Assembly (NCBI RefSeq): GCF_010509575.1
Contig: NZ_CP048437.1
Span: forward strand, 620,001-684,000
Reading direction: 5' to 3'
DNA length: 64,000 bases
From: Faecalibacterium duncaniae
GTDB lineage: Bacteria; Bacillota; Clostridia; Oscillospirales; Ruminococcaceae
In this document: positions 28,139 to 34,763 of the stretch, one piece after another
Layout: each line of letters starts with the position of its first letter
Numbering within the stretch: position 1 is the stretch's first letter
Notes under the pieces: model-generated
What the model was told of the DNA's origin: nothing
The model's database searches: none
What the model saw: only the letters and a program-made list of their open reading frames with translations
Made by a program: the position numbers and the translations under genes

Positions 28139-28180
28139 AATGCCCTGTACCATGCAAAACGGTACAGGGCATTGTTGTTT
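28139..28180. terminator. Terminator after the dipeptidase gene
   Basis: 13-bp perfect stem AATGCCCTGTACC with GGTACAGGGCATT followed by GTTGTTTTG. It could serve the convergent lipoprotein gene as well. Confidence 0.75.
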
Positions 28181-28191
28181 TGAAAGATAAT

Positions 28192-28746
28192 TTAAGCGGC
28201 CAGAGCGGTCTTGATGGCGTTCATCACGGCATCGCTGTTCTCACAGCACACCATGACCACTTCGCCGGTGGGGACAGTGGCCACCTTGGCGGAGGCGGCA
28301 ATCTGGTACTGATCCTCGAGGTAGTGCTCCATCGTCTGCTGCTGGTTCTGAATATAGGCATCCATTGCGTCCACGACCTCCTGCGTCTTGCCCTCAGCAG
28401 GCTTGACGATGGCAACGCCATAGCTCTGCACCATCATGGCAGAGAGGGAAGCGGCAAGATCGGTGTAGCTGCCCTCGGGCAGGTCCAGCAGGGGGAGCAG
28501 CATGTTCTGGATCTCATCGTTCAGATCATCCGCCGGATAGCTGGCGCTGTAGCCGTATTGGGCGGTGAACTTGCCGTCCTCTGCCGGGAAGAAGATCATA
28601 TAATAATCATTGTCCTCGGCTTCCCGGGCATCGTGGATGATCTGGGTGTAGTTTTTGGGGGTGGTATCTTTTTTGCTGCCGCAGCCGGTGAACACCAGCA
28701 GGGCACAGCCAAGAGCCAGCAAAGCGGCAAGAATGCGTTTTTTCAT
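28192..28746 (-). CDS. DUF4358-like lipoprotein
   Basis: A 184-residue lipoprotein of unknown function. MKKRILAALLALGCALLVFT followed by GCGSKK has the lipobox cysteine at residue 22. The remainder (YGVAIVKPAEGKTQEVVDAM; YIQNQQQTMEHYL; VPTGEVVMVCCENSDAVMNAI) resembles DUF4358 proteins of Clostridia, which are often found near envelope genes. AAGGAA is the ribosome binding site. It stands alone. Confidence 0.7.
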   Translation of the reverse strand: MKKRILAALLALGCALLVFTGCGSKKDTTPKNYTQIIHDAREAEDNDYYMIFFPAEDGKFTAQYGYSASYPADDLNDEIQNMLLPLLDLPEGSYTDLAASLSAMMVQSYGVAIVKPAEGKTQEVVDAMDAYIQNQQQTMEHYLEDQYQIAASAKVATVPTGEVVMVCCENSDAVMNAIKTALAA

Positions 28747-28904
28747 GGTCGTAGTTCCTTTCGTCTGACAAAGGCAGGGTGATCGTGATCAGTCTGCCCG
28801 CCTTTGGGGGCGTTTATGCAGCCGCTGAACGGCGGCCTTGTATCAGGAATACGGCCCGGTCGGCCGGAAGATTGCACGGCAGTTGTAACAGTTCTGTGAA
28901 CGGC

Positions 28905-29345
28905 TTACAGCTGCAGCGCTTCCAGATCACCATGGTTGACCGGAGTAGAAAGGATGATCTGGGTGCTGGTGGTGCCCAGCTTCTGGAACTGCAGGATCAG
29001 GTGCTCCAGCTGGGGCATGCTGCCGCAGCTGACCTTGATGAGGAAGGTGTAGGCACCGGTGACATGGTAGCACTGCAGCACCTCCTTGCTGTTCTGCATC
29101 AGCTCCACCAGCTTGTCCCGGTGGCTGGGTGTGACGGACAGGCTGATGAGCGCGTCCACATAGACACGGTCTGCCGGGCGGTTCAGCACCACGGTGTAGC
29201 CGCTGATGATGCCGTCGGTCTCCAGCTTGTGGATGCGGCTGGAAACAGCCGGGCTGGTCAGTGCCACCTGCTCGGCGATCTCCTTGACGGGCATCCGGGC
29301 ATTTTTTGCGAGAAGGGAGAGGATCTTGCGGTCTAAATCGTCCAT
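28905..29345 (-). CDS. Lrp/AsnC-family transcriptional regulator
   Basis: A 146-residue feast/famine regulator. The N-terminal helix-turn-helix spans about 1-60 (MDDLDRKILSLLAKNARMPV; QVALTSPAVSSRIHKLETDGII). The C-terminal RAM ligand-binding domain spans about 65-140 (ALISLSVTPSHRDKLVELM; CYHVTGAYTFLIKVSC). AAGGAG precedes the ATG. The upstream 180 bases are very AT-rich. No amino-acid transport or metabolism gene is adjacent, so its targets are not evident. Confidence 0.9.
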   Translation of the reverse strand: MDDLDRKILSLLAKNARMPVKEIAEQVALTSPAVSSRIHKLETDGIISGYTVVLNRPADRVYVDALISLSVTPSHRDKLVELMQNSKEVLQCYHVTGAYTFLIKVSCGSMPQLEHLILQFQKLGTTSTQIILSTPVNHGDLEALQL

Positions 29346-29525
29346 GAGAAAGGTCTCCTTTTATGTTTTTGTTGAATTGTACAAAAATTTTTAAAAGTAA
29401 AGTTTTACTGTTGTCGCAATCGCATAAACTGCGAAAAAACTCGCTTTTGTGTTTTCTGTGTTAATTATATAAAGTTTTGATCGAAATGTAAAGTGCTAAA
29501 TTAAAGCAAATGTCAAAAATTTTGT

Positions 29526-29553
29526 TTGACAAGAAAAGAAAAAAGCGTATAAT
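29526..29553 (+). promoter_or_regulatory. Promoter of the candidate small RNA
   Basis: TTGACA (29526-29531), 16-base A-rich spacer, TATAAT (29548-29553). Confidence 0.85.
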
Positions 29554-29559
29554 ACATAT

Positions 29560-29697
29560 CGCAGGGCACGGTAAGCGCCAAAGACTGCGCAAAACACGTT
29601 GTTTCTCAAGTGCCTGCATTTGAATTGCGATTCCCAACTTTATATACTTTCCCACCCCTCTATACACAAAAACCCGCTGCCAGGCGGGTTTTTGTGT
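29560..29697 (+). ncRNA. Candidate structured small RNA, about 138 nt, unassigned
   Basis: A consensus promoter ends at 29553 and a perfect 14-bp terminator ends at 29697, with no convincing reading frame between. The 5' part GCAGGGCAC (29561-29569) can pair with GTGCCTGC (29610-29617) around a bulged G, enclosing a second helix (GCGCCAAAGACTGCGC). I do not recognise a family: it lacks the SRP, tmRNA and RNase P signatures, and 6S RNA is possible by size but not shown. Confidence 0.65.
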
Positions 29698-29699
29698 TT
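29664..29699 (+). terminator. Terminator of the candidate small RNA
   Basis: Perfect 14-bp stem ACACAAAAACCCGC with GCGGGTTTTTGTGT, loop TGCCAG; the T-rich 3' arm is part of the stem. Confidence 0.85.
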
Positions 29700-29945
29700 G
29701 TTGGGGATTTTTTTATTTGTTCGAGACGATAGGACGGCGGGGAGTTTCCCAAAGCAAGTGTCCGGAGGGTGGGACCCGACTGCCGTCAGGCAGTTGGGCG
29801 GGGGATGGAATGCCCTGCAACGGCAACGACCGCCGCCAGTGGCGGATACAGGGAGTTGCTGTTGGGGCCGCGGCCAGCAAGACGCAAGCAACGCGCAGCG
29901 GATGCTGGGAGCCGCAACCCGAATTCGCGTCCGGAGAGCAGATGC
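29700..29945. other. Intergenic region without a recognised gene
   Basis: GC-rich, with small hairpins (CCGTCAGGCAG; CCGCCAGTGGCGG). Short frames here lack ribosome binding sites and recognisable protein sequence. It lies at the 3' side of hflX on the opposite strand, where no clear terminator is visible. Confidence 0.4.
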
Positions 29946-31211
29946 TTAAACTAAATATCCTTCAAAACAGTGCAGGTCCTCCGTTTTGACGATGCCTTCC
30001 AGATAGAGCCCGTCCTCCCGGTACTCCTCCACCTGCACGCTGCCCCGCTCCCGCATGGGGGCGGCCAGGCCCAGCTTATCATAGGGCAGCAGCACCCGGA
30101 TGGTGTGCACCCGGTCACTGAGCAGCTCGTCCAGTTTTTTCAGCAGGGCATCCAGACCGTAGCCGGTCTTGGCACTGGTCAACAGGATGTCCGGGTCAAA
30201 GTTCAGGGCATTGGGCTTGTCACACTTGTTGTAAACGGTCAGGCGGGGGATGTCGGCACAGTCCAGCCCGTCCAGGACCTCATCGGTAACGGCCAGCTGC
30301 TCTTCCCGCTGGTCGTCGCCCGCGTCCGCCACCCGCACGATGACATCAGACCATGCGGCTTCCTCCAGCGTGGATTTGAAGGCCTCCACCAGATTGTGGG
30401 GCAGACGGGAGACAAAGCCGACCGTGTCCACCAGCAGAACGGCCATGCCGCTGGGCAGAACCAGCTTCCGGCTGGTGGGGTCCAGGGTGGCAAACAGCAT
30501 GTCGGCCTCGGCCACGCTGGGGCCGCACAGGGCATTCATCAGGCTGGATTTGCCCACGTTGGTGTAACCCACAAGGCTGACCACCGGCATCCCGGTCTTG
30601 GCCCGGGCCTTGCGGCTCTCGCCCCGGCGCTTTTCCATCTCGGCCAGCTTTTCGGCCAGTGCGTCGATGCGGGCGTGGACGTGGCGGCGGTCCAGCTCCA
30701 GCTTGGTCTCACCGGCACCACGGCGGGCACCACCGCCGCCGCCACCGCCGCCGCCCTGGCGGCTCAGGCTCTCGCCCATTCCCTGCAGGCGGGGCAGACG
30801 GTAGCGCAGAAGCGCCAGCTCGGTCTGCAGCTTGCCCTCGTTGGTCACGGCGCGGCTGCGGAAGATCTCCAGAATCAGCATGGTGCGGTCAATGACCTCC
30901 ATGCCGCCAAGCGCCGTGGAGATGTTGCGGATCTGGCTGCCGGTCAGCTCGCCGTCAAACACGGCACACTCGGCACCCAGCTCCCCGGCGGCAGCGGCGG
31001 CCTCCTCCAGTTTGCCGCTGCCCAGCACGATGCCGGTCTCGGGGGTCTGCCGCTTCTGGGTCACGGATGCCACAGCCTCCATGTGGTTGGCCTCGCAGAG
31101 TGCAGCCAGCTCGTTCAGGCTGCGCTCACAGTCCCATAGCCCCTGATCCAGGGCCAGTAAGATGACCTTTGTGGGGGGCGTTTCTACTAAAATGTCATAA
31201 AGTTCGCTCAA
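29946..31211 (-). CDS. hflX: GTPase HflX (ribosome-splitting factor)
   Basis: A 421-residue GTPase that associates with the ribosome and can split stalled or stressed ribosomes. The N-terminal HflX domain contains VLGSGKLEEA and VFDGELTGSQIRN. The linker contains nine consecutive glycines before ARRGAGETKLELDRR, and the G domain starts at SLVGYTNVGKSSLMNALCG with FATLDPTSRK and LVDTVGFVSRLPHNLVEAFKSTLEE. A TTG start at 31211, with GAGAGG upstream, overlaps the stop of the acetyltransferase gene (TTGA), which indicates translational coupling. An upstream in-frame ATG would overlap that gene by 50 bases and is rejected. Confidence 0.92.
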   Translation of the reverse strand: MSELYDILVETPPTKVILLALDQGLWDCERSLNELAALCEANHMEAVASVTQKRQTPETGIVLGSGKLEEAAAAAGELGAECAVFDGELTGSQIRNISTALGGMEVIDRTMLILEIFRSRAVTNEGKLQTELALLRYRLPRLQGMGESLSRQGGGGGGGGGARRGAGETKLELDRRHVHARIDALAEKLAEMEKRRGESRKARAKTGMPVVSLVGYTNVGKSSLMNALCGPSVAEADMLFATLDPTSRKLVLPSGMAVLLVDTVGFVSRLPHNLVEAFKSTLEEAAWSDVIVRVADAGDDQREEQLAVTDEVLDGLDCADIPRLTVYNKCDKPNALNFDPDILLTSAKTGYGLDALLKKLDELLSDRVHTIRVLLPYDKLGLAAPMRERGSVQVEEYREDGLYLEGIVKTEDLHCFEGYLV

Positions 31212-31813
31212 AATAAACCTCTCAGTTCTTCGTAATGTTCTCTTGTCAATGCGTAGCACCTGCAGGCAACCGGTGTGCCGTCAAATTTGTGGTAGACAGA
31301 ATCGTGGTCGTAGACAAAGCCGGCTTTTTGCTGGACCCGGCCGCTGGCAGGATTTTCAAACGCATGGCAGCAGGCCAGCCAGCTGCTATCTGTATTTTTG
31401 AACCAGTATTCTACAACTGCTTTTAGCGCTTCGGTGGTAAAGCCTTTGTTCCACCAGGCCTTGCCGATGCAGTAGCCAACCTCCCACACGCCGTTCGTGT
31501 GGTCGAAGCCGGGCCAGGGGTCACGCTCCGGCTCGGCGGAACTGGATGTGAACACGCCGATAGTGCCAAACAACTGTCCGGTGGCCTTTTCCACAATGCC
31601 CCACTCGTAGTAATCTCCATTGGGGTAGAGAAGCGCCCATGCGGCCAGCAGTTCCCGGGTCTCGTCCACGTTTTTGTGGGGCTCCCACCGCAGCCAGCGG
31701 GTCACGTCCGGGTCGTTGGCCCAGTTGGCGTACATCATGGGGGCATCCTCCGGGGTCAGCGGGCGCAGAAGCAGCCGCTCCGTTTCGATCGTTTGTGTGC
31801 CTGCATGGCGCAT
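31208..31813 (-). CDS. GNAT-family N-acetyltransferase (RimJ/RimL-like)
   Basis: A 201-residue acetyltransferase. TERLLLRPLTPEDAPMMYANW is the typical start of the RimJ/RimL subfamily. WEVGYCIGKAWWNKGFTTEALKAVVEYWF contains the acetyl-CoA loop in a variant form, and HAFENPASGRVQQKAGF is the C-terminal motif. The ATG at 31813 follows AGGAGAG. It is coupled to hflX by a TTGA overlap. Substrate unknown; ribosomal proteins are acetylated by relatives, which would fit its partner but is only inference. Confidence 0.88.
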   Translation of the reverse strand: MRHAGTQTIETERLLLRPLTPEDAPMMYANWANDPDVTRWLRWEPHKNVDETRELLAAWALLYPNGDYYEWGIVEKATGQLFGTIGVFTSSSAEPERDPWPGFDHTNGVWEVGYCIGKAWWNKGFTTEALKAVVEYWFKNTDSSWLACCHAFENPASGRVQQKAGFVYDHDSVYHKFDGTPVACRCYALTREHYEELRGLF

Positions 31814-31939
31814 GATACATCTCTCCTCACATGTAAAAGTTACGCATAGGATAGCACAAAACTGCCCTGCCTGCAAGCTGTGGCACGAAAAAACGCTTGA
31901 CAAGAGGCGAAACTTTATTAAACTGAAGGAAGAGAGCAA

Positions 31940-31966
31940 CAAAAAACTCCCCGGAGCCCGGGGAGT
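31940..31966 (-). terminator. Terminator of the toxin-antitoxin pair
   Basis: On the minus strand ACTCCCCGG, loop GCT, CCGGGGAGT, then TTTTTTG. Confidence 0.85.
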
Positions 31967-31972
31967 GGAAGG

Positions 31973-32305
31973 TTATTCTGCGCTGAAGTCGGTTTTGAGG
32001 ATGGAGACCCAGTTGCTTTTACCATAGAGGAACCGGAGAATGTGGACGACCTGAGCAGGTTCCTCGATCTGGTAAAACACTAGATAATTCTGAACAGGAA
32101 AGAAGCGAATTTTCCAACCTGCCAGCATGGGGTCGGTAACAATGGGAAAGCGCTGTGGAAAGATATCGAGCGAACGAAACTGCTTCCACGCATTGTCGAT
32201 CAGACGATCCGCCGCAGAAGGGTTCATAAGCATCCCGTCGATGTAGTCAAAGGCATCGGCAAGATCACGTTTGGTTGCAACGGTGATATCAATAGAATAA
32301 TTCAT
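31973..32305 (-). CDS. RelE/ParE-family toxin
   Basis: A 110-residue toxin candidate. SIDITVATKRDLADAFDYID, the central MLAGWKIRFFPVQNYLVFYQI and VVHILRFLYGKSNW follow the ParE/RelE fold pattern of a helical hairpin, a beta sheet with a basic strand and a C-terminal arginine strand. Its ATG overlaps the stop of the antitoxin gene by 4 bases, the standard antitoxin-toxin coupling. Whether it cuts mRNA or targets gyrase cannot be read from the sequence. Confidence 0.85.
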   Translation of the reverse strand: MNYSIDITVATKRDLADAFDYIDGMLMNPSAADRLIDNAWKQFRSLDIFPQRFPIVTDPMLAGWKIRFFPVQNYLVFYQIEEPAQVVHILRFLYGKSNWVSILKTDFSAE

Positions 32306-32568
32306 CGACGACTCCTGCGATTTTTCAGCTCAGCCATTGCCTCATCCAGAGGGATGGTACGTCCGGCGGCAACATCGTCCAGACCTTCCTGGAGCTTGGA
32401 ATACAGCTCAAAGCGGCCTGCCAGCTCTTCGTAGGTCTCAATGCTCATCACGGCCAGATCGCCCTTGCCGTTTTTGGTGATGAACACCGGCTCTGCGTAG
32501 GTGTGGCAGAAGGTAGAGATATCATTGTAGTTGTTGCGCAGGTCTGCGCTGGAACGAATCTTCGGCAT
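32302..32568 (-). CDS. Phd/YefM-family antitoxin
   Basis: An 88-residue antitoxin candidate. IRSSADLRNNYNDISTFC and EPVFITKNGKGDLAVMSIETYEEL are the Phd/YefM DNA-binding fold, and the C-terminal helix (GLDDVAAGRTIPLDEAMAEL) should wrap the toxin. The ATG at 32568 follows GAGGTG. As the first gene of the pair it should repress its own promoter. Confidence 0.9.
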   Translation of the reverse strand: MPKIRSSADLRNNYNDISTFCHTYAEPVFITKNGKGDLAVMSIETYEELAGRFELYSKLQEGLDDVAAGRTIPLDEAMAELKNRRSRR

Positions 32569-32653
32569 GAAAATACACCTCGCTTTCATAACAAAATTAT
32601 ACCTGAATTTTTTTATATTCGCAAGAGGGAACTGAGGGAAAAGGAGACATTTT

Positions 32654-34444
32654 ATGAAAGACATCCGCGAACTGTTACAGACCCGCCCCCTGCTTTTTGA
32701 TGGTGCCATGGGTACTTATTATAAGGCGGCTCCCGGGGTGGAGTGCGAGCAGGCCAACCTGACCGACCCGGCGGGGGTGCTGGCTGTCCACCGGGAGTAT
32801 CTGGCGGCAGGGGCTGATGCCGTCAAGACGAATACCTTCAGCCTGCCCCGGCTGGCGGCGGCACACACACCCGGCTGGGAACAGCTGGCGCAGGCAGGCT
32901 GGCAGCTGGCTGTGCAGGCCGCAGGGGAGACGGGTGCCGCCGTTTTTGCCGACCTCGGCCCGGCTCCGGATACCGAGGCAGTTCCGGCGGGGCAGGTATA
33001 TACGGCTGTGGCAAAGCAGTTCGCGGCGCTGGGAGCCAGAAATTTCCTGTTCGAGACCCTGAGCTCCGATGCGGGCCTTCTGGATGCCGTGGGGGCCATC
33101 AGGGCGGAAGTGCCGGATGCCTTTGTGCTGGTGTCCTTTGCAGTCCTGCCCGATGGCTACACCCGGGAAGGCATGTACTGCAAAGACCTTGCCCGGCGGA
33201 TGCAGGAAAGCGGCATCGTGGATGCCGTGGGCCTGAACTGCGTGTCGGCACCCGGTGCCATGCGCACACTGGCAAAGCAGCTGGGGGGCACGCTGCCCCT
33301 GTCGGTCATGCCCAACGCGGGTTATCCCGTTGTCACCCGGACGCAGGTGAAGTATCAGGGCAGGCCGGAGTACTTTGCAAGGGAGCTGGGCCGTCTGGCC
33401 GCCGAGGGCACGGTTCAGATCCTGGGCGGCTGCTGCGGCACTACCCCTGCCCACATTGCCGCCCTGCGGGCGGAGCTGGACAGCCTGACCGTGGTGAAAA
33501 AAACGGCTCCGGCAGAAGAGTTTTCCACCGTGAAGGAACAGACGGTGGAAAATGAGGACGCTTTCCTGCGCAAGCTGAACGCAGGGGAAAAGGTCATTGC
33601 CATTGAGCTGGATTCTCCCCGCAATGCGGACCTGACCGGTTATCTGGAAGGGGCAAAAAAGCTGCAGGCGGCGGGCGCTGACCTGCTGACCATTGCCGAC
33701 TGCCCCATTGCACAGGCCCGGATGGATTCCTCTCTGGTGGCCTGCCGGGTCCACCGGGAGCTGGGGCTGTGCACCCTGCCCCACATGACCTGCCGCGACC
33801 GCAACCTGAACGCCACCAAGGCTCTGCTGCTGGGCCTGTATGCCGAGGGCGTGCGGGAGGTGCTGGCCATCACCGGTGATCCCATCCCCACGGCGGAGCG
33901 GGACGAGGTGAAGAACGTTTACCAGTTCAACTCCCGCAAGCTGGCCCAATACATCGTCTCGCTGGCAGGGGAAGGCCGGGAGATGCCCGGCCCCATGACC
34001 GTGTTCGGTGCCCTGAATCTGAACGCCCGCAACTTTGATGTGGAGCTGCGCCGGGCAAAGGAGAAGCTGGAAAACGGCATGAGCGGCTTTCTGACCCAGC
34101 CGGTGCTCTCGGCACAGGCGGTGGAAAACCTGAAAAAGTCCCGGGAGACGCTGGGGGCCGATGCAAGGATCCTGGCCGGTATCATGCCGGTGGTCAGCCA
34201 GCGCAACGCCATCTTCATGGAGAACGAGATCAACGGCATCCATGTGGAGGACTGGATCATTGAAAAGTTTGCCGGGCTCGACCGTGCCCAGGGCGAGGAG
34301 CTGGGTCTTGCCATCTCGCTGGAAATGGCAAAGGCCGCCCTGCCGTATGCGGACGGCCTCTACCTGATGACCCCCTTCAACCGGGTGGCCCTAATGGAGC
34401 GGCTGATCGGCAGATTGAAGCAGGAAGTTCTCGGAGCATATTGA
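32654..34444 (+). CDS. Bifunctional homocysteine S-methyltransferase / methylenetetrahydrofolate reductase
   Basis: A 596-residue two-domain enzyme for methionine synthesis. Residues 1-285 form the zinc-dependent homocysteine methyltransferase domain (LLFDGAMGTYY; GLNCVSAPGAM; zinc-binding GGCCGTTPAHI near 254-264 plus an upstream Cys). Residues 315-590 form the MTHFR barrel (VIAIELDSPRNADLTGYLEG; CRDRNLNATKALLLGLYAEG; AITGDP). The same fusion is known as YitJ in Bacillus. AAAAGGAG lies 9 bases before the ATG. It overlaps the toxin-antitoxin promoter region on the other strand. No riboswitch is seen upstream. Confidence 0.92.
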   Translation: MKDIRELLQTRPLLFDGAMGTYYKAAPGVECEQANLTDPAGVLAVHREYLAAGADAVKTNTFSLPRLAAAHTPGWEQLAQAGWQLAVQAAGETGAAVFADLGPAPDTEAVPAGQVYTAVAKQFAALGARNFLFETLSSDAGLLDAVGAIRAEVPDAFVLVSFAVLPDGYTREGMYCKDLARRMQESGIVDAVGLNCVSAPGAMRTLAKQLGGTLPLSVMPNAGYPVVTRTQVKYQGRPEYFARELGRLAAEGTVQILGGCCGTTPAHIAALRAELDSLTVVKKTAPAEEFSTVKEQTVENEDAFLRKLNAGEKVIAIELDSPRNADLTGYLEGAKKLQAAGADLLTIADCPIAQARMDSSLVACRVHRELGLCTLPHMTCRDRNLNATKALLLGLYAEGVREVLAITGDPIPTAERDEVKNVYQFNSRKLAQYIVSLAGEGREMPGPMTVFGALNLNARNFDVELRRAKEKLENGMSGFLTQPVLSAQAVENLKKSRETLGADARILAGIMPVVSQRNAIFMENEINGIHVEDWIIEKFAGLDRAQGEELGLAISLEMAKAALPYADGLYLMTPFNRVALMERLIGRLKQEVLGAY

Positions 34445-34469
34445 CAAAACGCAAAAAAAACGTTATATT
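34441..34469 (+). promoter_or_regulatory. Promoter of the valS T-box leader
   Basis: TTGACA (34441-34446), 17-base A-rich spacer, TATATT (34464-34469). It begins inside the stop codon of the preceding gene. Confidence 0.8.
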
Positions 34470-34475
34470 CTTTGT

Positions 34476-34732
34476 ATAAATGCAACGAGAAAGAGTGTGC
34501 GCGGCAAACCGCCTTGCAGAGAGCCGGGGGCAGGTGAGAGCCCGGCAGGTAAGCGCCGCGCACTGTCGCTTTTGAGCAGGGGCGGTGAAGCCAGTAGCCG
34601 CCCTCGGAGCTGCCCCACGTTACCGGGGCATCAAGGGGCACGGGCTGTGTTTGCAGCCGGTGCAATTTGGGTGGTACCGCGGTATGTAGTTTACAGCCGT
34701 CCCATGGAACGTTCCGTGGGGCGGCTTTTTTC
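34476..34732 (+). promoter_or_regulatory. T-box leader controlling valS
   Basis: A tRNA-sensing leader of about 257 bases. The signature GGGTGGTACCGCG occupies 34670-34682. Stem I is closed by GTGTGCGCGGC with GCCGCGCACT, and a candidate specifier codon GUA (Val) lies at 34549-34551. A terminator stem AGCCGTCCCA(T)GGAA..TTCCGTGGGGCGGCT with six T ends at 34732. Uncharged tRNA-Val should stabilise the antiterminator and let valS be transcribed. Confidence 0.93.
34696..34732 (+). terminator. T-box regulated terminator
   Basis: Stem AGCCGTCCCATGGAA/TTCCGTGGGGCGGCT with a T-run, competing with the antiterminator formed by the GGGTGGTACCGCG segment. Confidence 0.88.
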
Positions 34733-34763
34733 GTCCCACTCATCACATTTTTGGGAGGATACA

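Noticed and set aside
34497-34763. Extension of valS upstream to 34497
   Set aside because: The extension translates the T-box leader and its terminator; GGGAGG and the conserved N-terminus support the start at 34764.
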